Below are positions 35,613 to 45,735 of a DNA stretch of 64,000 nt, one piece after another. A program made the translations under genes and the position numbers. Each line of letters begins with the position of its first letter. Within the stretch, counting starts at the first letter, position 1. The notes under the pieces were generated by a model. The model ran no database searches and had not been told where the DNA came from. It was given only the letters and a program-made list of their open reading frames with translations. This DNA comes from Rhodoblastus sp963710275 (GTDB lineage: Bacteria > Pseudomonadota > Alphaproteobacteria > Rhizobiales > Beijerinckiaceae). The stretch is from positions 248,001 to 312,000 of the forward strand of contig CAVPZS010000012.1 of the NCBI GenBank assembly GCA_963710275.1, written 5' to 3'.

Positions 35613-36731
35613 TCACTTTTTCGGGGTCAGGTCGAAACTGTCCCAGGCCTTTTCCGGATCTGTCTGCATCGCGCCATTGCGGCCCAGGCGATAGGCGAGG
35701 ATGCGCTCGTAGATTTTTATGCGCGCGATGTTCAGGCCTCCGAGCGGTCCCTGTTCGGCCGGCGCATGACCGGGATTGAAGCTCATGTTTTCGCATGTCG
35801 TGTCGCGGCCCTCAGCGCCGGTGTCCTGGACAGGGAGCGCCAGACGGCCGAGCCGCTGCATCGGCGCCTGCGTTTCCGGCCAGATCTGCGACAGGTCGTC
35901 GACGCTCAGATCGCCAGTGCGCTTCTGCGCAAAAAGCTCGAAACAGGCGGGCGCGGCTTGCAACTCCCGGCGCAAGACGTGGCGCAGATAATCGGGATCG
36001 TCAGTCGAGGGCTGCGGAACTTCGATCGGCGCACAAGGCTTGGCCGCATATTTGATCGCCTCGCCGGGGCCAAATTGATAGGGCGACATGGAATAATAAT
36101 CCATGCGCAAGAGCGAAGCGGTTTTGCGCGTCGCATTCCGGTAGGCGACAGAAATCTCATGCCAGCGCCAGGCAAAGGGGTTGAGGCCCGGGACGAAATA
36201 CTCCTTGATTTTTTCGAAGCCGCCTCCCAGCGCGCCCAGCCCCATGAATACCCGGTATTCCCCGATATCGGCGACAAAAAAGGCCGGAAAATTCACCATC
36301 AGGATATCGTGCGGCGGATTTTTGCGCGCGCTGTCGGGCTGGTCGGGATCGGCGTCGATCAGTTTGACCGCCATGCCGCGTCCATCGGGACTTTGGTCGG
36401 GACCGGGCTTGAGCTGCCCGTTGGAAAAGCGGATCCACGCCTTGAATCGCTGGCCCGGCTTGGCGAAAGTGCCGATCCGAAACGCCTCGGGCAGGGCGGG
36501 ATCGACCTGGAACACGGCCTTGACGCAGCCGTGCGCCTTGGCGTGGGCGTCGCGGCGCACCAGCGGCGCGCCCGGCGGATAAGCCTTGACCAATTCGCCG
36601 ACCGCGGCGGCTGCGATTTCCTCGACCGCCTGATCCTCGGGCAAGGGGGGCGCCGTCGGCGTCCGGGCGAAGCCCCACGCGGCGGCGATGGCGGCGGCGG
36701 CGACCAGCAGCAAGGCCGAAGTTTTCCGCAA
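35613..36731 (-). CDS. Exported catalase-family (catalase-like heme) protein
   Basis: A 372-residue protein with an N-terminal signal sequence (RKTSALLLVAAAAIAAAWGFA). The body resembles the divergent catalase-like group (such as y4iL of rhizobia) rather than true catalases: HGCVKAVFQVD, FKAWIRFSNGQLKPGPDQSPDGRGMAVKL and DILMVNFPAFFVAD match the catalase N-terminal core, and RMDYYSMSPYQFGPGEAIKYA the region after it. It lacks the full catalase barrel and is shorter than 480 residues. Heme peroxide or lipid-peroxide chemistry in the periplasm is likely but unproven. It lies near a di-heme cytochrome of the RoxA/peroxidase group. Confidence 0.8.
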   Translation of the reverse strand: MRKTSALLLVAAAAIAAAWGFARTPTAPPLPEDQAVEEIAAAAVGELVKAYPPGAPLVRRDAHAKAHGCVKAVFQVDPALPEAFRIGTFAKPGQRFKAWIRFSNGQLKPGPDQSPDGRGMAVKLIDADPDQPDSARKNPPHDILMVNFPAFFVADIGEYRVFMGLGALGGGFEKIKEYFVPGLNPFAWRWHEISVAYRNATRKTASLLRMDYYSMSPYQFGPGEAIKYAAKPCAPIEVPQPSTDDPDYLRHVLRRELQAAPACFELFAQKRTGDLSVDDLSQIWPETQAPMQRLGRLALPVQDTGAEGRDTTCENMSFNPGHAPAEQGPLGGLNIARIKIYERILAYRLGRNGAMQTDPEKAWDSFDLTPKK

Positions 36732-36810
36732 CGCGCCCTCCCAGACCGCACCTTACGAATTTTGTGAGCTTGGGCGTGATCGACGCCGAATTCAAGAGCG
36801 AAACGGCGCT

Positions 36811-38062
36811 TCAGATCACTCTGGCGACGATGGGAATCTGGCGAAGGGCGGCGGTCGCCGCCCAGCTGGCCGCGAGCGCGCCGCACAACACGATGGCGGC
36901 TTTGGCGGCAACCGGGATGGCCAGGGGCAAGAGCGCATATTGCAGGCACATGACGAAGCCGTAGTGGATCAGGTAAATGCCGTAGGCATTGCGGCTGAGG
37001 CTGTCGAGCACGGCGGACCGGGCGGTGGCGAACCGCCGGAAGACCGCCAGGAAGGCGAATGAAATCGCTCCGCAACACAGCACGAAGGCTGGACCGAGGC
37101 TCATTTGCAGCGCGAACGGCGTCGCCGCGCCGGCGGACTGGTCCTGCGCCAGCCGGACGGTGAGGGCCAGAAAGACGGCGAACATCCCCAGGGCGCCCAG
37201 AACTCCAGCGCAACCAGAGCTGCGCCAGCCGGCCGTCGGGCGCCAGCAGGCCCTGGTCGATTCCGCATTCACCGACGGCGAAGCCCGCCAGGAAATAAAT
37301 CAGATAATGCAGGATGCGGCTGCCTTGCAGGTAAATGGGGCCGACCTTCACCCACTTCTCGGGCCCGAACGCGGCAAACAGCGGCAGATAGGCGGCGGCC
37401 GAGACGAGGATCAAGGCCGCGAACACGGCCGCGGGACGCTGGCGTCCCTGCGACGCCAGGCGGCCGACCCTTTCGATCAGTCCGGGCGCCAGCAAGCGCA
37501 ACGCCGCCGCGATGATATCGTAGACCAGCAACACCGCGACGAACCACAGCGGGCCAATCGGCCAGATGCCGAGCGACAGCCATTTGCGCCAGAATTCGAA
37601 CGGGTCGGGGGCCGCCGTCGCAAGATAGGCCGGATAGTATGCGAGTGGCGCCAGCAGCGCCATCACGGCGAATGGCGCCCCCAGGCGCAGCGCGCGGTCG
37701 CGCAGGAAGTCTCCTGCGCCCTTTCGCGCCAGGGCCGGCCCGACGAACAGCCCCGACAGGAAGAACATCAGCGACATGAAGAAGACGGCGTCGAAGACCA
37801 CGAACAGGTCGAAGCCGATCGCGCTATGGCTGTCTGCGATCGGAACGGCGGAGAACCAGGGAAAAAGCGGGCTACGGGGCGAGGTGGCGCCAAGGAGCGA
37901 GTAGGCGAGCACCGCGTGGTACGCCACCACCAGCAGAGTGACGAACGCGCGCAGATAGTCGAGCGACGCATCACGCCTCGTGGCGACCTTCTCCGCAAGC
38001 GATGCTGCGGACGGCCGCGCTTCGTCCTGGAGACCGAGCCTTGGCCAATTCCCGACGTCCAT
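36811..38062 (-). CDS. Acyltransferase 3-family membrane protein (one apparent frameshift)
   Basis: An integral membrane O-acyltransferase of about 416 residues (OafA/OpgC superfamily) with roughly ten hydrophobic helices. The N-terminal family motif is RRDASLDYLRAFVTLLVVAYHAVL, including the conserved Arg and His. The frame breaks near 37200 in LRWSSG; the rest (LGALGMFAVFLALTVRLA to LSRNAYGIYLIHYGFV) follows in another frame, so one indel is needed. The C-terminal SRNAYGIYLIHY text is typical of the family. It would acylate a glycan or lipid; the acceptor is unknown. Confidence 0.82.
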
Positions 38063-38285
38063 GGAGGTGCTCCAAAACTGTCCTGTACGCGCCGCCGTCG
38101 CGGTCAACTTTACAGAACGAACCATTCCTGAGGTAATCAAATAGTCGTGCGGCTGCTCGACCCGAAATTTTTCAGCCTGGCTCGCGCGAACAGCGCGCGC
38201 CGGTTGCCGCCGCGTTGCGCGCAGCCACGCAGCGAACTGCAGCGACCGTGCCGCGTTTATACCGCGGTCCCGTTGGTAGTCGGTC

Positions 38286-40310
38286 ATGCGGACAATTCTG
38301 AAAGTCGCAGGCGCTTTATCGGTCCTCACGATCTTCGCCTTGGTCGCGATCGTTGCGCTTGTCGATTTTCCGGAGTTCTTGCCTCCCTTCGCGCCAAGCG
38401 GTCTCCGGAGCCTTCTGCCTCCGGTCTTGCCCGAACCTCGCCCTCCCGCCGCGGCTCACTGGCTGGAGCAGAACTGGACCGACGAAGACAGGCTCTGGTT
38501 CCATCACGCCAGCCAGGGGACAGCGACCTTTCCTGTGCCCTACGCGTGGTTCGTCGCATTGGAGCAGCCCGGTTTCGGCTTGATCGAGGCGCCGGGCCTG
38601 CTCAAGGACGCTGGCTACCTGTCTCGCTTCGGCTTTATTCCAAGCCCGCAAACCGGCTCCGCCGACAACACGGACGGCTTGCCGGTCGGTTTTGCGCGCG
38701 CGGTCACAGCGGCGCCGCACGATCAAATCGGGCTGACCTGCTCCGGTTGCCACACCGGACACATCGAATACAAGGGCGTGAGCATCAGGTTCGACGGCGG
38801 CCCGGCCATGATCGACCTGGGCAAGTTGGCGCAGGCGACGGCCATGGCCGTATTTTACACCTTGAACTGGCCGCCAAGGTTCCACAGGTTCGCTGATCGG
38901 GTCCTCGGTCCCGGGGCGAGCGACGCCGACAGGGCCAGCCTGAAATCCGAATTGGCGAAAACCTGGAGCCGGATCGTCGCGAGACGAAAGGCGTTCGCCA
39001 ACGTCGCCAAGGCGCCGGGCGAGCTTGTTCCCGAAGAAGGGTTCGGCCGGCTGGATGCGCTCAACCGCATCGGCAATGACGTCTTCTATTTTGACCTCGC
39101 GACGTCAAACGTTGCGGACCTCACGCAAAACCTTCGCGTCCCGGACGCGCCGGTCAGTTTCCCGCCGATCTGGACGGCTCCCTGGTTCCTGTGGGCGCAA
39201 TATGACGCCTCCATCGAGCAGCCGCTGGTTCGTAATTTGAGCGAAGCGCTCGGGGTCGGCGCCAGCGTGACGCTCGCTGAGGGCGGCGACCCGGCCGCCC
39301 GGTTTCGTTCGTCGGTCCCACTGGAAAATCTCGTCCGGATGGAGAATTTGCTCCGCGGCCCGAACCCTTTCGCCGCGGGATCTGACGCCCGCCCGGTCTT
39401 CGCGGGTTTGCTCTCGCCAAAGTGGCCCGAGGCGCTGTTTCCTGGCGATGCGGCCTGGAAAATCGATGAAAACCGCGTCGCGAGGGGACGCGCGCTCTAT
39501 GCGGAAATCTGTGTCGAATGCCACCTCGGCCCCGTGAATGACCCGCAGTTCGACCAAGAATATCCCGACAAGAGCTTTTGGGCCTCGGATCATTGGCGCC
39601 CCGAAGGCCCCGGTGGCGAAAAGGTGCTCGACCTCAAGCAGAAATCGGCCGCAGGCATGGGCGTCGACCCCGCGCGCGCCAATGTGCTGGCGACCCGCAT
39701 GATCGATGTTCGCGGCGCCCTGGGCATCGATCCGCAAAACGATCTCCGCGACATCTGGGGGTGCCAGGACGCCATTCCAGCTGACCGCGGCCCAAAAACG
39801 CCCTTCGCCCCGGCCTTGATGGACGTCGCCGGTCACGTCATCGAAAAATGGATGGACGACAACAAGGTCGCCGCTTCCGATCGCCAGGAAATCATGGGAC
39901 CGCGCAAGAACTGCCCCAATCCCGGCGCCGAACCTGTCTATCGCCCGCGGCCGCTCAACGGGGTCTGGGCGACCGCGCCCTATTTGCACAATGGTTCGGT
40001 TCCCTCGCTTTACTGGATGCTCAAGCCCGCCGCGCAGCGCCCGAAACAGTTCTGCGTCGGCGCCAGCGACTTCGATCCGAGACTTGTCGGCTATCCCGCT
40101 CCCGAGGACGGAAAACCGGATTGCGCCAGGGGTGAAACCCTGTTTTCGACGACAGACGCCGGGGGACGGGAGTTCAACGGCAATGGCAATCCTGGCCATT
40201 CGCTGGAAGGGCGAGTGCGCCCTGGCCTCGACTATCCCGACGGCGTGATCGGGCGCGAATTGAGCGAAGAGGAACGCTTCGATCTCATCGAATATCTCAA
40301 GACCCTCTGA
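38286..40310 (+). CDS. Di-heme c-type cytochrome, RoxA/cytochrome c peroxidase-like
   Basis: A 674-residue exported protein with an N-terminal membrane anchor or signal (residues 5-28). Two heme c sites are present: CSGCH at 152-156 in LTCSGCHTGHIEYKG and CVECH at 409-413. The C-terminal YLHNGSVPSLYWML stretch is typical of the superfamily that includes MauG, di-heme cytochrome c peroxidases and the rubber oxygenase RoxA. Length agrees with the RoxA group better than with peroxidases of about 330 residues. Electron transfer, peroxide use or oxygenase action on a hydrophobic substrate are all possible. It is divergent from the acyltransferase. Confidence 0.82.
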   Translation: MRTILKVAGALSVLTIFALVAIVALVDFPEFLPPFAPSGLRSLLPPVLPEPRPPAAAHWLEQNWTDEDRLWFHHASQGTATFPVPYAWFVALEQPGFGLIEAPGLLKDAGYLSRFGFIPSPQTGSADNTDGLPVGFARAVTAAPHDQIGLTCSGCHTGHIEYKGVSIRFDGGPAMIDLGKLAQATAMAVFYTLNWPPRFHRFADRVLGPGASDADRASLKSELAKTWSRIVARRKAFANVAKAPGELVPEEGFGRLDALNRIGNDVFYFDLATSNVADLTQNLRVPDAPVSFPPIWTAPWFLWAQYDASIEQPLVRNLSEALGVGASVTLAEGGDPAARFRSSVPLENLVRMENLLRGPNPFAAGSDARPVFAGLLSPKWPEALFPGDAAWKIDENRVARGRALYAEICVECHLGPVNDPQFDQEYPDKSFWASDHWRPEGPGGEKVLDLKQKSAAGMGVDPARANVLATRMIDVRGALGIDPQNDLRDIWGCQDAIPADRGPKTPFAPALMDVAGHVIEKWMDDNKVAASDRQEIMGPRKNCPNPGAEPVYRPRPLNGVWATAPYLHNGSVPSLYWMLKPAAQRPKQFCVGASDFDPRLVGYPAPEDGKPDCARGETLFSTTDAGGREFNGNGNPGHSLEGRVRPGLDYPDGVIGRELSEEERFDLIEYLKTL

Positions 40311-40486
40311 GCGCGAACGCTCCGGCGCTGGAGCGAACCTTGGAAACGCCTGAGGCCAAGACATCACATCCGTTTGATGCGCCCGCGAAATTCCTGCTCA
40401 TCGCAAAGACCGTTTTCCTGTACCATATGGACTTCTTTGGGGGGAAACCAGGCGCCGTGATCGCGCGCCAAACCCGGAGCGCAACG

Positions 40487-43400
40487 ATGGATGTCGTGGC
40501 GTGGTTGCGGGGCTTCGGCCTCGGGCAATACGAGGCGGCGTTTCGTGACGCCGCAATCGACATGGACGTCTTGCCTGAACTGACCGACGCCGACCTCGAA
40601 AAGCTCGGCGTCCCGCTTGGCCACCGCAAGCGCCTGTTGAAGGCGATCGCCGGCCTCGAGGTCGCCAACGGCGCGCCCCCGCCGGCCAATTCGGGGGCGT
40701 CGGCGATCCCGCCGTCCGAACCGTCGGCCTGGGACGGCGCCGAGCGGCGCAATATCGCCGTGCTGTTCTGCGATCTCGTGGGGTCGACCAGCATTTCCGC
40801 GCGGCTCGACGCCGAGGAATGGCGCGACCTCGTCAATGCGTATCTGGACGCGGCCGCCAGGGCGGTGACCGGCATGGGCGGCCATGTCGCCAAGAAACTC
40901 GGCGACGGGCTGATGGCGCTGTTTGGCTACCCCGCGGCGCAGGAAAACGATTCCGAGCGCGCCGCGCGCGCCGCGCTGGCGATCCTGCGCGCGCTGGCTG
41001 AATTGAACGTCGCCAATGCGGGCGCCGGCAAGCCCGAACTCGCCGCGCGCATCGGCATCGCCGCAGGAACCGTGGTGGTTGACGCCACCGGCGAAGTCTT
41101 CGGCGACGCGCCCAATGTCGCGGCGCGGGTCCAGGCTCTGGCCGAGCCGGGATCGGTGCTGATCACGGCCAACGTCCAGCGTCAGCTCGCCGGCCTGTTC
41201 ATGGCGGAGGATCGTGGCGCGCATGAACTCAAGGGCGTGCCGAAGCCGGTGACGCTGTTCCGCCTGGGGCTCCAGAGCGGGGCCGGGCGACGGCTCTGCG
41301 CGCGGGCGCTGACGTCGCTGGTGGGGCGCGAGGAGGAGACGGCCGCGATCGCCCGGCGCTGGGCGCGGGCGCAGCGGGGCGAAGGGCAATTGCTGCTGGT
41401 CGTCGGCGACCCCGGCATCGGCAAGTCGCGGCTGGTCGAGGAGTTCCGCCTCAGTCTCGGCGATACGCCGCATACCTGGATCGAATGGAGCTGCTCGCAG
41501 CTGTTGCAGAACACCGCGCTGCACCCGCTCGCCGAATGGGGCCGCCAGCGCTTCAGCGCCGAGGAGCCCGCCGAGCGCCGGCTTGCCGACCTCGAGGCGA
41601 CGCTGAAGCTGCTCGATCTCGATCCCGACGAGCACCTGCCGCTGCTGGCGCCGGTGGTCGATATTCCATTCCCCGCGGAGCGCATGCCGCAAGGCCTGAC
41701 GCCTGCGGAATTTCGCCGCCGCCAGCTGGAGTCGATCATCGCCTGGGTGACGGCGGGCGCCCGCGTGCAGCCGCTCGCCCTGATTTGCGAGGATCTGCAT
41801 TGGGCCGATCCGACCACGCTGGAAATGATGCGCGGGCTCGCCCATCGCGGCGCCGATGCGCCGCTGCTGATCTTCGCGACGGCCCGGCCGGAGTTCAGGC
41901 CGCCCTGGAGCATGCGGCCGCATCATGCCGCGCTGGCTTTGGCGCCGCTGGATAACGGCGAGGTCAAGCAGATGGTCGCCGATATCGCCGCCCGCCACGC
42001 GTTGTCGCGAGAAACCGTCGACGGCGTCGCCGCGCGCGCCGGCGGCGTGCCGCTGTTTGTCGAAGAGGTGACGCGGCTGCTGCTGGATCGCTCCGGCAAG
42101 GCAGGGGCGGAGACGATCCCGCCGACCTTGCAACATTCACTGGCGGCGCGGCTCGACCGGCTGGGGCCGGCGCGCGAGACCGCGCAAATCGCGGCGGTGA
42201 TCGGGCGCGAATTCTGTTATGGGCTGTTGCATGCGGTGGCCGGCGTCGATGACGCCGCGCTCGGCGAGGGACTGGAGCGGCTGGTCGACGCCGACCTCCT
42301 CCAGATGGGCGGGCGACCGCCGAATTCGCATTATCGCTTCAAGCACGCGCTGCTCCGCGACGCGGCCTATGAGGGCCTGTTGAAGAGCCGAAGGCAGGCG
42401 CTGCACGCCCGCGTCGCCGAGGCGTTGCGCGACCGCTTCCCCGCACAGGCCGAGGCCGAGCCGGAAATGCTCGCGCATCACTTCATGCTGGCGGGTCTCG
42501 CTGACCCCGCGGTGGACGCCTGGCGCAAGGCGGGCGAACAGGCCATGCGCCGCTCGGCCATCGCCGAGGCCCGCGCCCATTTCGAGAAGGCCATCGAACT
42601 CGCCGACGCCCAGCCCGATCGCCCCGAACGACGACGGGAGCGGCTGCGTCTGCAAATCACTTATGGCTACGTGCTGATGTCCGCCTTTGGCCATGGCGCA
42701 AGTGAAGCGAGCGCGGCCTTCGCGCGGGCGGTGGAGCTGAGGACCGGGACCGCCGACCTCGGGAGCGAGGACCTGGAGGCGCGGCTTGCGATCAATTACG
42801 GGCTGTGGCTCGGCCATTTCGTGCGCGGCGAATTCGAGCCCATGCGCGGGACCGCGCTGGCCTTCCTGCGCGATTCGGAGGATCGCCCGGATTCCTGCGA
42901 GGCCGCCGCCGGATACCGGACATTTGGCGTCACCTGCTGGTTCGCGGGCGAATTCGCGCGCGCGCAAGAGCATATCGAACGCGCGCGCCTGCTGGACAAT
43001 CCGAAGTCTGGCGGCGCGCTCGCCTCAGGCCAGGCCCCCGCGGTCGCCACGCTGGACTATCTTGCCTCGACCCACTGGCAACTCGGCAACGTCAAGCGCG
43101 CCGTTTCCTACTCCGATGACGCCGTCGAACGCGCGCGCGCCAGCGGCTGCCTCAACACGATCGCCCTGGCGCTCTGGCAACGGCTCGCTTTCGACATGAT
43201 GCGGCGGGTGTGCGACGATCATGTGGTCTCGAATGGCGAAGCCTTGTGCGATATCGCCGTGAAATACGACCTCCGGCAATGGCGGACCTTTGGCGCCTTC
43301 GTGCGCGGCTGGACCCGATGCCGCCTGGGCGACCCGGCCGACGGCATCGAGTCCATGCGTCGCGGCATCGAGCTTTGCCGCGAACAAGGCATTCGCAACT

Positions 43401-43804
43401 TTTCGCCGCTGCTTTCGATTTTGCTTGCCGAGGCTTTGATCAAGGCGGACGACGCCGCGCTCGCGCTCGCGGCCATCGATGACGCCATCGCCGAAATCGA
43501 GAGCACGGGCTGCCGCTGGAGCGAGGCTGAGGCGCACCGCGTGCGGGGCGATATCTTGCTGAAACAGCGAGCGCCCGACGCCGCCGAGACCTCCTTCCGC
43601 CGCGCGCTCGAAATCGCGCAGGCGCAACAGGCGCGAAGCTACGAACTGCGGGCTGCGACGCGGCTGGCGCGGCTGGCGCGCGACCAGGACAGCCGTTTGC
43701 AGGGACGCGACGTCCTGGCGTCGGTCTACGGCCGGTTCACGGAAGGGTTCGATACGCCTGATTTGATGGAAGCCAAGGCTTTGCTCGACGGCCTCGCCTC
43801 GTGA
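40487..43804 (+). CDS. SAM-domain class III nucleotide cyclase with AAA ATPase and TPR-like region
   Basis: An 1105-residue cytoplasmic signalling protein. Residues 1-60 form a SAM domain (VVAWLRGFGLGQYEAAFRDA). Residues about 85-260 are a CHD cyclase domain with metal Asp96 (FCDLVGST) and Asp140 (KKLGDGLMALFG), base-side Lys136/137, and transition-state Asn210 and Arg214 (PNVAARVQ), so it should be active. An ATPase domain follows with Walker A GDPGIGKS at 307-314 and Walker B ALICEDLHWADP. The C-terminal half is helical and TPR-like. ATG 40487 follows a GGAG. It ends four bases into the overlapping frame of a cNMP-binding patatin, whose likely ligand it makes. Whether it makes cAMP, cGMP or another cyclic nucleotide is not fixed. 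Confidence 0.9.
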   Translation: MDVVAWLRGFGLGQYEAAFRDAAIDMDVLPELTDADLEKLGVPLGHRKRLLKAIAGLEVANGAPPPANSGASAIPPSEPSAWDGAERRNIAVLFCDLVGSTSISARLDAEEWRDLVNAYLDAAARAVTGMGGHVAKKLGDGLMALFGYPAAQENDSERAARAALAILRALAELNVANAGAGKPELAARIGIAAGTVVVDATGEVFGDAPNVAARVQALAEPGSVLITANVQRQLAGLFMAEDRGAHELKGVPKPVTLFRLGLQSGAGRRLCARALTSLVGREEETAAIARRWARAQRGEGQLLLVVGDPGIGKSRLVEEFRLSLGDTPHTWIEWSCSQLLQNTALHPLAEWGRQRFSAEEPAERRLADLEATLKLLDLDPDEHLPLLAPVVDIPFPAERMPQGLTPAEFRRRQLESIIAWVTAGARVQPLALICEDLHWADPTTLEMMRGLAHRGADAPLLIFATARPEFRPPWSMRPHHAALALAPLDNGEVKQMVADIAARHALSRETVDGVAARAGGVPLFVEEVTRLLLDRSGKAGAETIPPTLQHSLAARLDRLGPARETAQIAAVIGREFCYGLLHAVAGVDDAALGEGLERLVDADLLQMGGRPPNSHYRFKHALLRDAAYEGLLKSRRQALHARVAEALRDRFPAQAEAEPEMLAHHFMLAGLADPAVDAWRKAGEQAMRRSAIAEARAHFEKAIELADAQPDRPERRRERLRLQITYGYVLMSAFGHGASEASAAFARAVELRTGTADLGSEDLEARLAINYGLWLGHFVRGEFEPMRGTALAFLRDSEDRPDSCEAAAGYRTFGVTCWFAGEFARAQEHIERARLLDNPKSGGALASGQAPAVATLDYLASTHWQLGNVKRAVSYSDDAVERARASGCLNTIALALWQRLAFDMMRRVCDDHVVSNGEALCDIAVKYDLRQWRTFGAFVRGWTRCRLGDPADGIESMRRGIELCREQGIRNFSPLLSILLAEALIKADDAALALAAIDDAIAEIESTGCRWSEAEAHRVRGDILLKQRAPDAAETSFRRALEIAQAQQARSYELRAATRLARLARDQDSRLQGRDVLASVYGRFTEGFDTPDLMEAKALLDGLAS

Positions 43805-43818
43805 GTATGGAGCTTCGC

Positions 43819-45726
43819 ATGCCTGACGTCCCTGCGCCGGTGACCGCCCCCGCGCCCGTCACCGCGCCCGCGCCCGTGGCTCCGCCGCCCGTCACTCCCC
43901 CGCACGTCACTCATGGCCTTTGGAGCGAATTGCATGAGGAGGCGCAGGCCGCGCTTCGCGGCGCGATGCGCGTGCGGCGCGTCGCGCGTGGCGAGACGCT
44001 CATCGTGCAGGACGCGCCGGCCGAATTGCTGTTCATCTGCAATTTCGGCCTGTTTGAAGTGCTGAACGCCGCCAATGGCGTTGTCGTCGCCGAAGTCGGG
44101 GCCGGCCAGCTGATCGGCGAAATCGGATTTTTTGCAAACGAGCGACGCACCGCCTCCGTTGTCGCGGCGCGGGATTCCGAGGTTCTCGAAATCAATCGTC
44201 GGGACTTCGACGACTTGGTCCTGCGCTTCCCCGAGATCCTCGCCGCGGTGACGCGCGCGCTCGCCTCGCGTCTGGCCGGATTGGCGACCGTCGCCCGCGA
44301 TCGCGAATCGGGGCGGAGTCTCGGCAGATTGCGCGTCGCCACCCTGGTCGCAGCGGGATCGGGCGCCCTTCCCGACGCCTTCCTCGGGCGCCTGCGCAAG
44401 GCGGTCGCCATGCGGGCGCATTGCTGTTTCCTCACAGCAGAGGACGCGGTGGCGCATTTCGGCAGCCGCGATATCGACCGCTACGCCACCGCCAATTGGC
44501 TGGCCGACCTGGAGCAAAACTACGATCTGGTCATTTGCGTCGCCGAGGAGACGCCGACCGACTGGACGCAGATTGCATTGCGCTCGGCCGACCAGGTCGT
44601 GCTGGTCGCACACGGGGATCCTGCGCCTTTGAACCCGGTCGAGACCTTGGCGCTGGAGCTGTTTCCGATGGCCCGGCGCCGGATGATCCGATTGCATCGG
44701 AGCCGAGGGGGATTCGCCGCGCCGGGCGTCGAATGGCTGCGCGACCGGGACGTCATGATGACGCATCACGTTTCGATGCAGGATGAGCTCGACATTCACA
44801 GTCTCGGACGGTTCCTGACCGGGCAGGCCATCGGCTTTGTCGCGGGGGGAGGCGGCGCGTTCGGACCCGCCCATATCGGAATTTACCGGGCGTTCTGCGA
44901 GCAGGGGATCGTGTTCGACATGCATGGCGGCAGCAGCGTCGGCTCGGCCATGGCGGGCGCCTTTTCGCTGTTGAAGGAGCCCGACGACATCCAGGCGGCG
45001 GTCCAGGAAATATTCGTGCGCCGGCGCGCCTTGAAGCGATACACGTTTCCTCGGTATGGCCTGCTGGATCACAAGGTTTTCGACCTGGAGCTGCAACTGA
45101 ACTTCGGCCTGGGCGCCATCGAAGACCTGTGGAAACCCTATTTTGCCGTCGTGACGGATTTGTCGACCTTTTCGATCCGCATGGTGCGCAAGGGTCCTTT
45201 GTGGCAGGCGATCAGGGCCTCCTGTTCCATCCCCGGGGTGTTGCCGCCGTTCTTCGACGACCAGGGCCACATGATTGTCGACGGCGGCGTCGCCGACAAC
45301 GTGCCGCTCGCCGCGATGCATTCGCTCAAGACCGGGCCCAATCTGGTGGTCGACCTGCGGCCGCGCAATCATCTGGCCTTCGACCTCGACTATGCCACGA
45401 TCCCCGGCCGGCGGGAGCTGCTGGGTCAGATGATCAGCAGCGTGGCGCGAAAGCGGGCGCTCCCCGCGTGTCCGGATCCCGCGGCCGTGATCATGCGAAG
45501 CGTTTTCAGCAAGATCGGCGCGATACCCGACCCTGCCGGTCCGCATGATCTGGTCGTTCGGCTGCCGCCATTTCCGGGCTCGAGCGAACTGAACTGGGAC
45601 CGTCACGCCGAGGTGACGCAATCGGCCTATGAATGGGGCTTGAAGGAAATCCAGCGGTTGCGCGTGGAAGGCGATCCCGCGCTTGCCGCGATGGAGCGTT
45701 TTTCCCTTCTTGCCGCTGCCGCGTGA
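43819..45726 (+). CDS. Patatin-like phospholipase with N-terminal cyclic nucleotide-binding domain
   Basis: A 635-residue NTE/RssA-type lipase. After a Pro/Val/Ala-rich leader, residues about 35-135 form a cNMP-binding domain with the phosphate-binding cassette GEIGFFANERRTAS (Glu101, Arg110), which looks competent. The patatin domain has the oxyanion loop GGGGAFG at 343-349, nucleophile Ser373 in GGSSVGS and catalytic Asp488 in VDGGVADN. ATG 43819 was chosen because GGAG lies 6 bases before it; the frame also opens at GTG 43801, overlapping the cyclase stop. It is translated right behind a nucleotide cyclase, so it is a probable effector of that enzyme, hydrolysing membrane phospholipid on signal. 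Confidence 0.92.
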   Translation: MPDVPAPVTAPAPVTAPAPVAPPPVTPPHVTHGLWSELHEEAQAALRGAMRVRRVARGETLIVQDAPAELLFICNFGLFEVLNAANGVVVAEVGAGQLIGEIGFFANERRTASVVAARDSEVLEINRRDFDDLVLRFPEILAAVTRALASRLAGLATVARDRESGRSLGRLRVATLVAAGSGALPDAFLGRLRKAVAMRAHCCFLTAEDAVAHFGSRDIDRYATANWLADLEQNYDLVICVAEETPTDWTQIALRSADQVVLVAHGDPAPLNPVETLALELFPMARRRMIRLHRSRGGFAAPGVEWLRDRDVMMTHHVSMQDELDIHSLGRFLTGQAIGFVAGGGGAFGPAHIGIYRAFCEQGIVFDMHGGSSVGSAMAGAFSLLKEPDDIQAAVQEIFVRRRALKRYTFPRYGLLDHKVFDLELQLNFGLGAIEDLWKPYFAVVTDLSTFSIRMVRKGPLWQAIRASCSIPGVLPPFFDDQGHMIVDGGVADNVPLAAMHSLKTGPNLVVDLRPRNHLAFDLDYATIPGRRELLGQMISSVARKRALPACPDPAAVIMRSVFSKIGAIPDPAGPHDLVVRLPPFPGSSELNWDRHAEVTQSAYEWGLKEIQRLRVEGDPALAAMERFSLLAAAA

Positions 45727-45735
45727 ATTGAGCCG

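Noticed and set aside
35613..36731. Naming this gene katA/katE catalase
   Set aside because: It is exported, only 372 residues and matches the divergent catalase-like group, not the full catalase barrel.
40487..45726. Calling the cyclase-patatin pair a CBASS operon
   Set aside because: CBASS uses CD-NTase-fold synthases; this is a class III cyclase with an ordinary cNMP-binding effector, and there are no Cap2/Cap3 or other defence genes around it.
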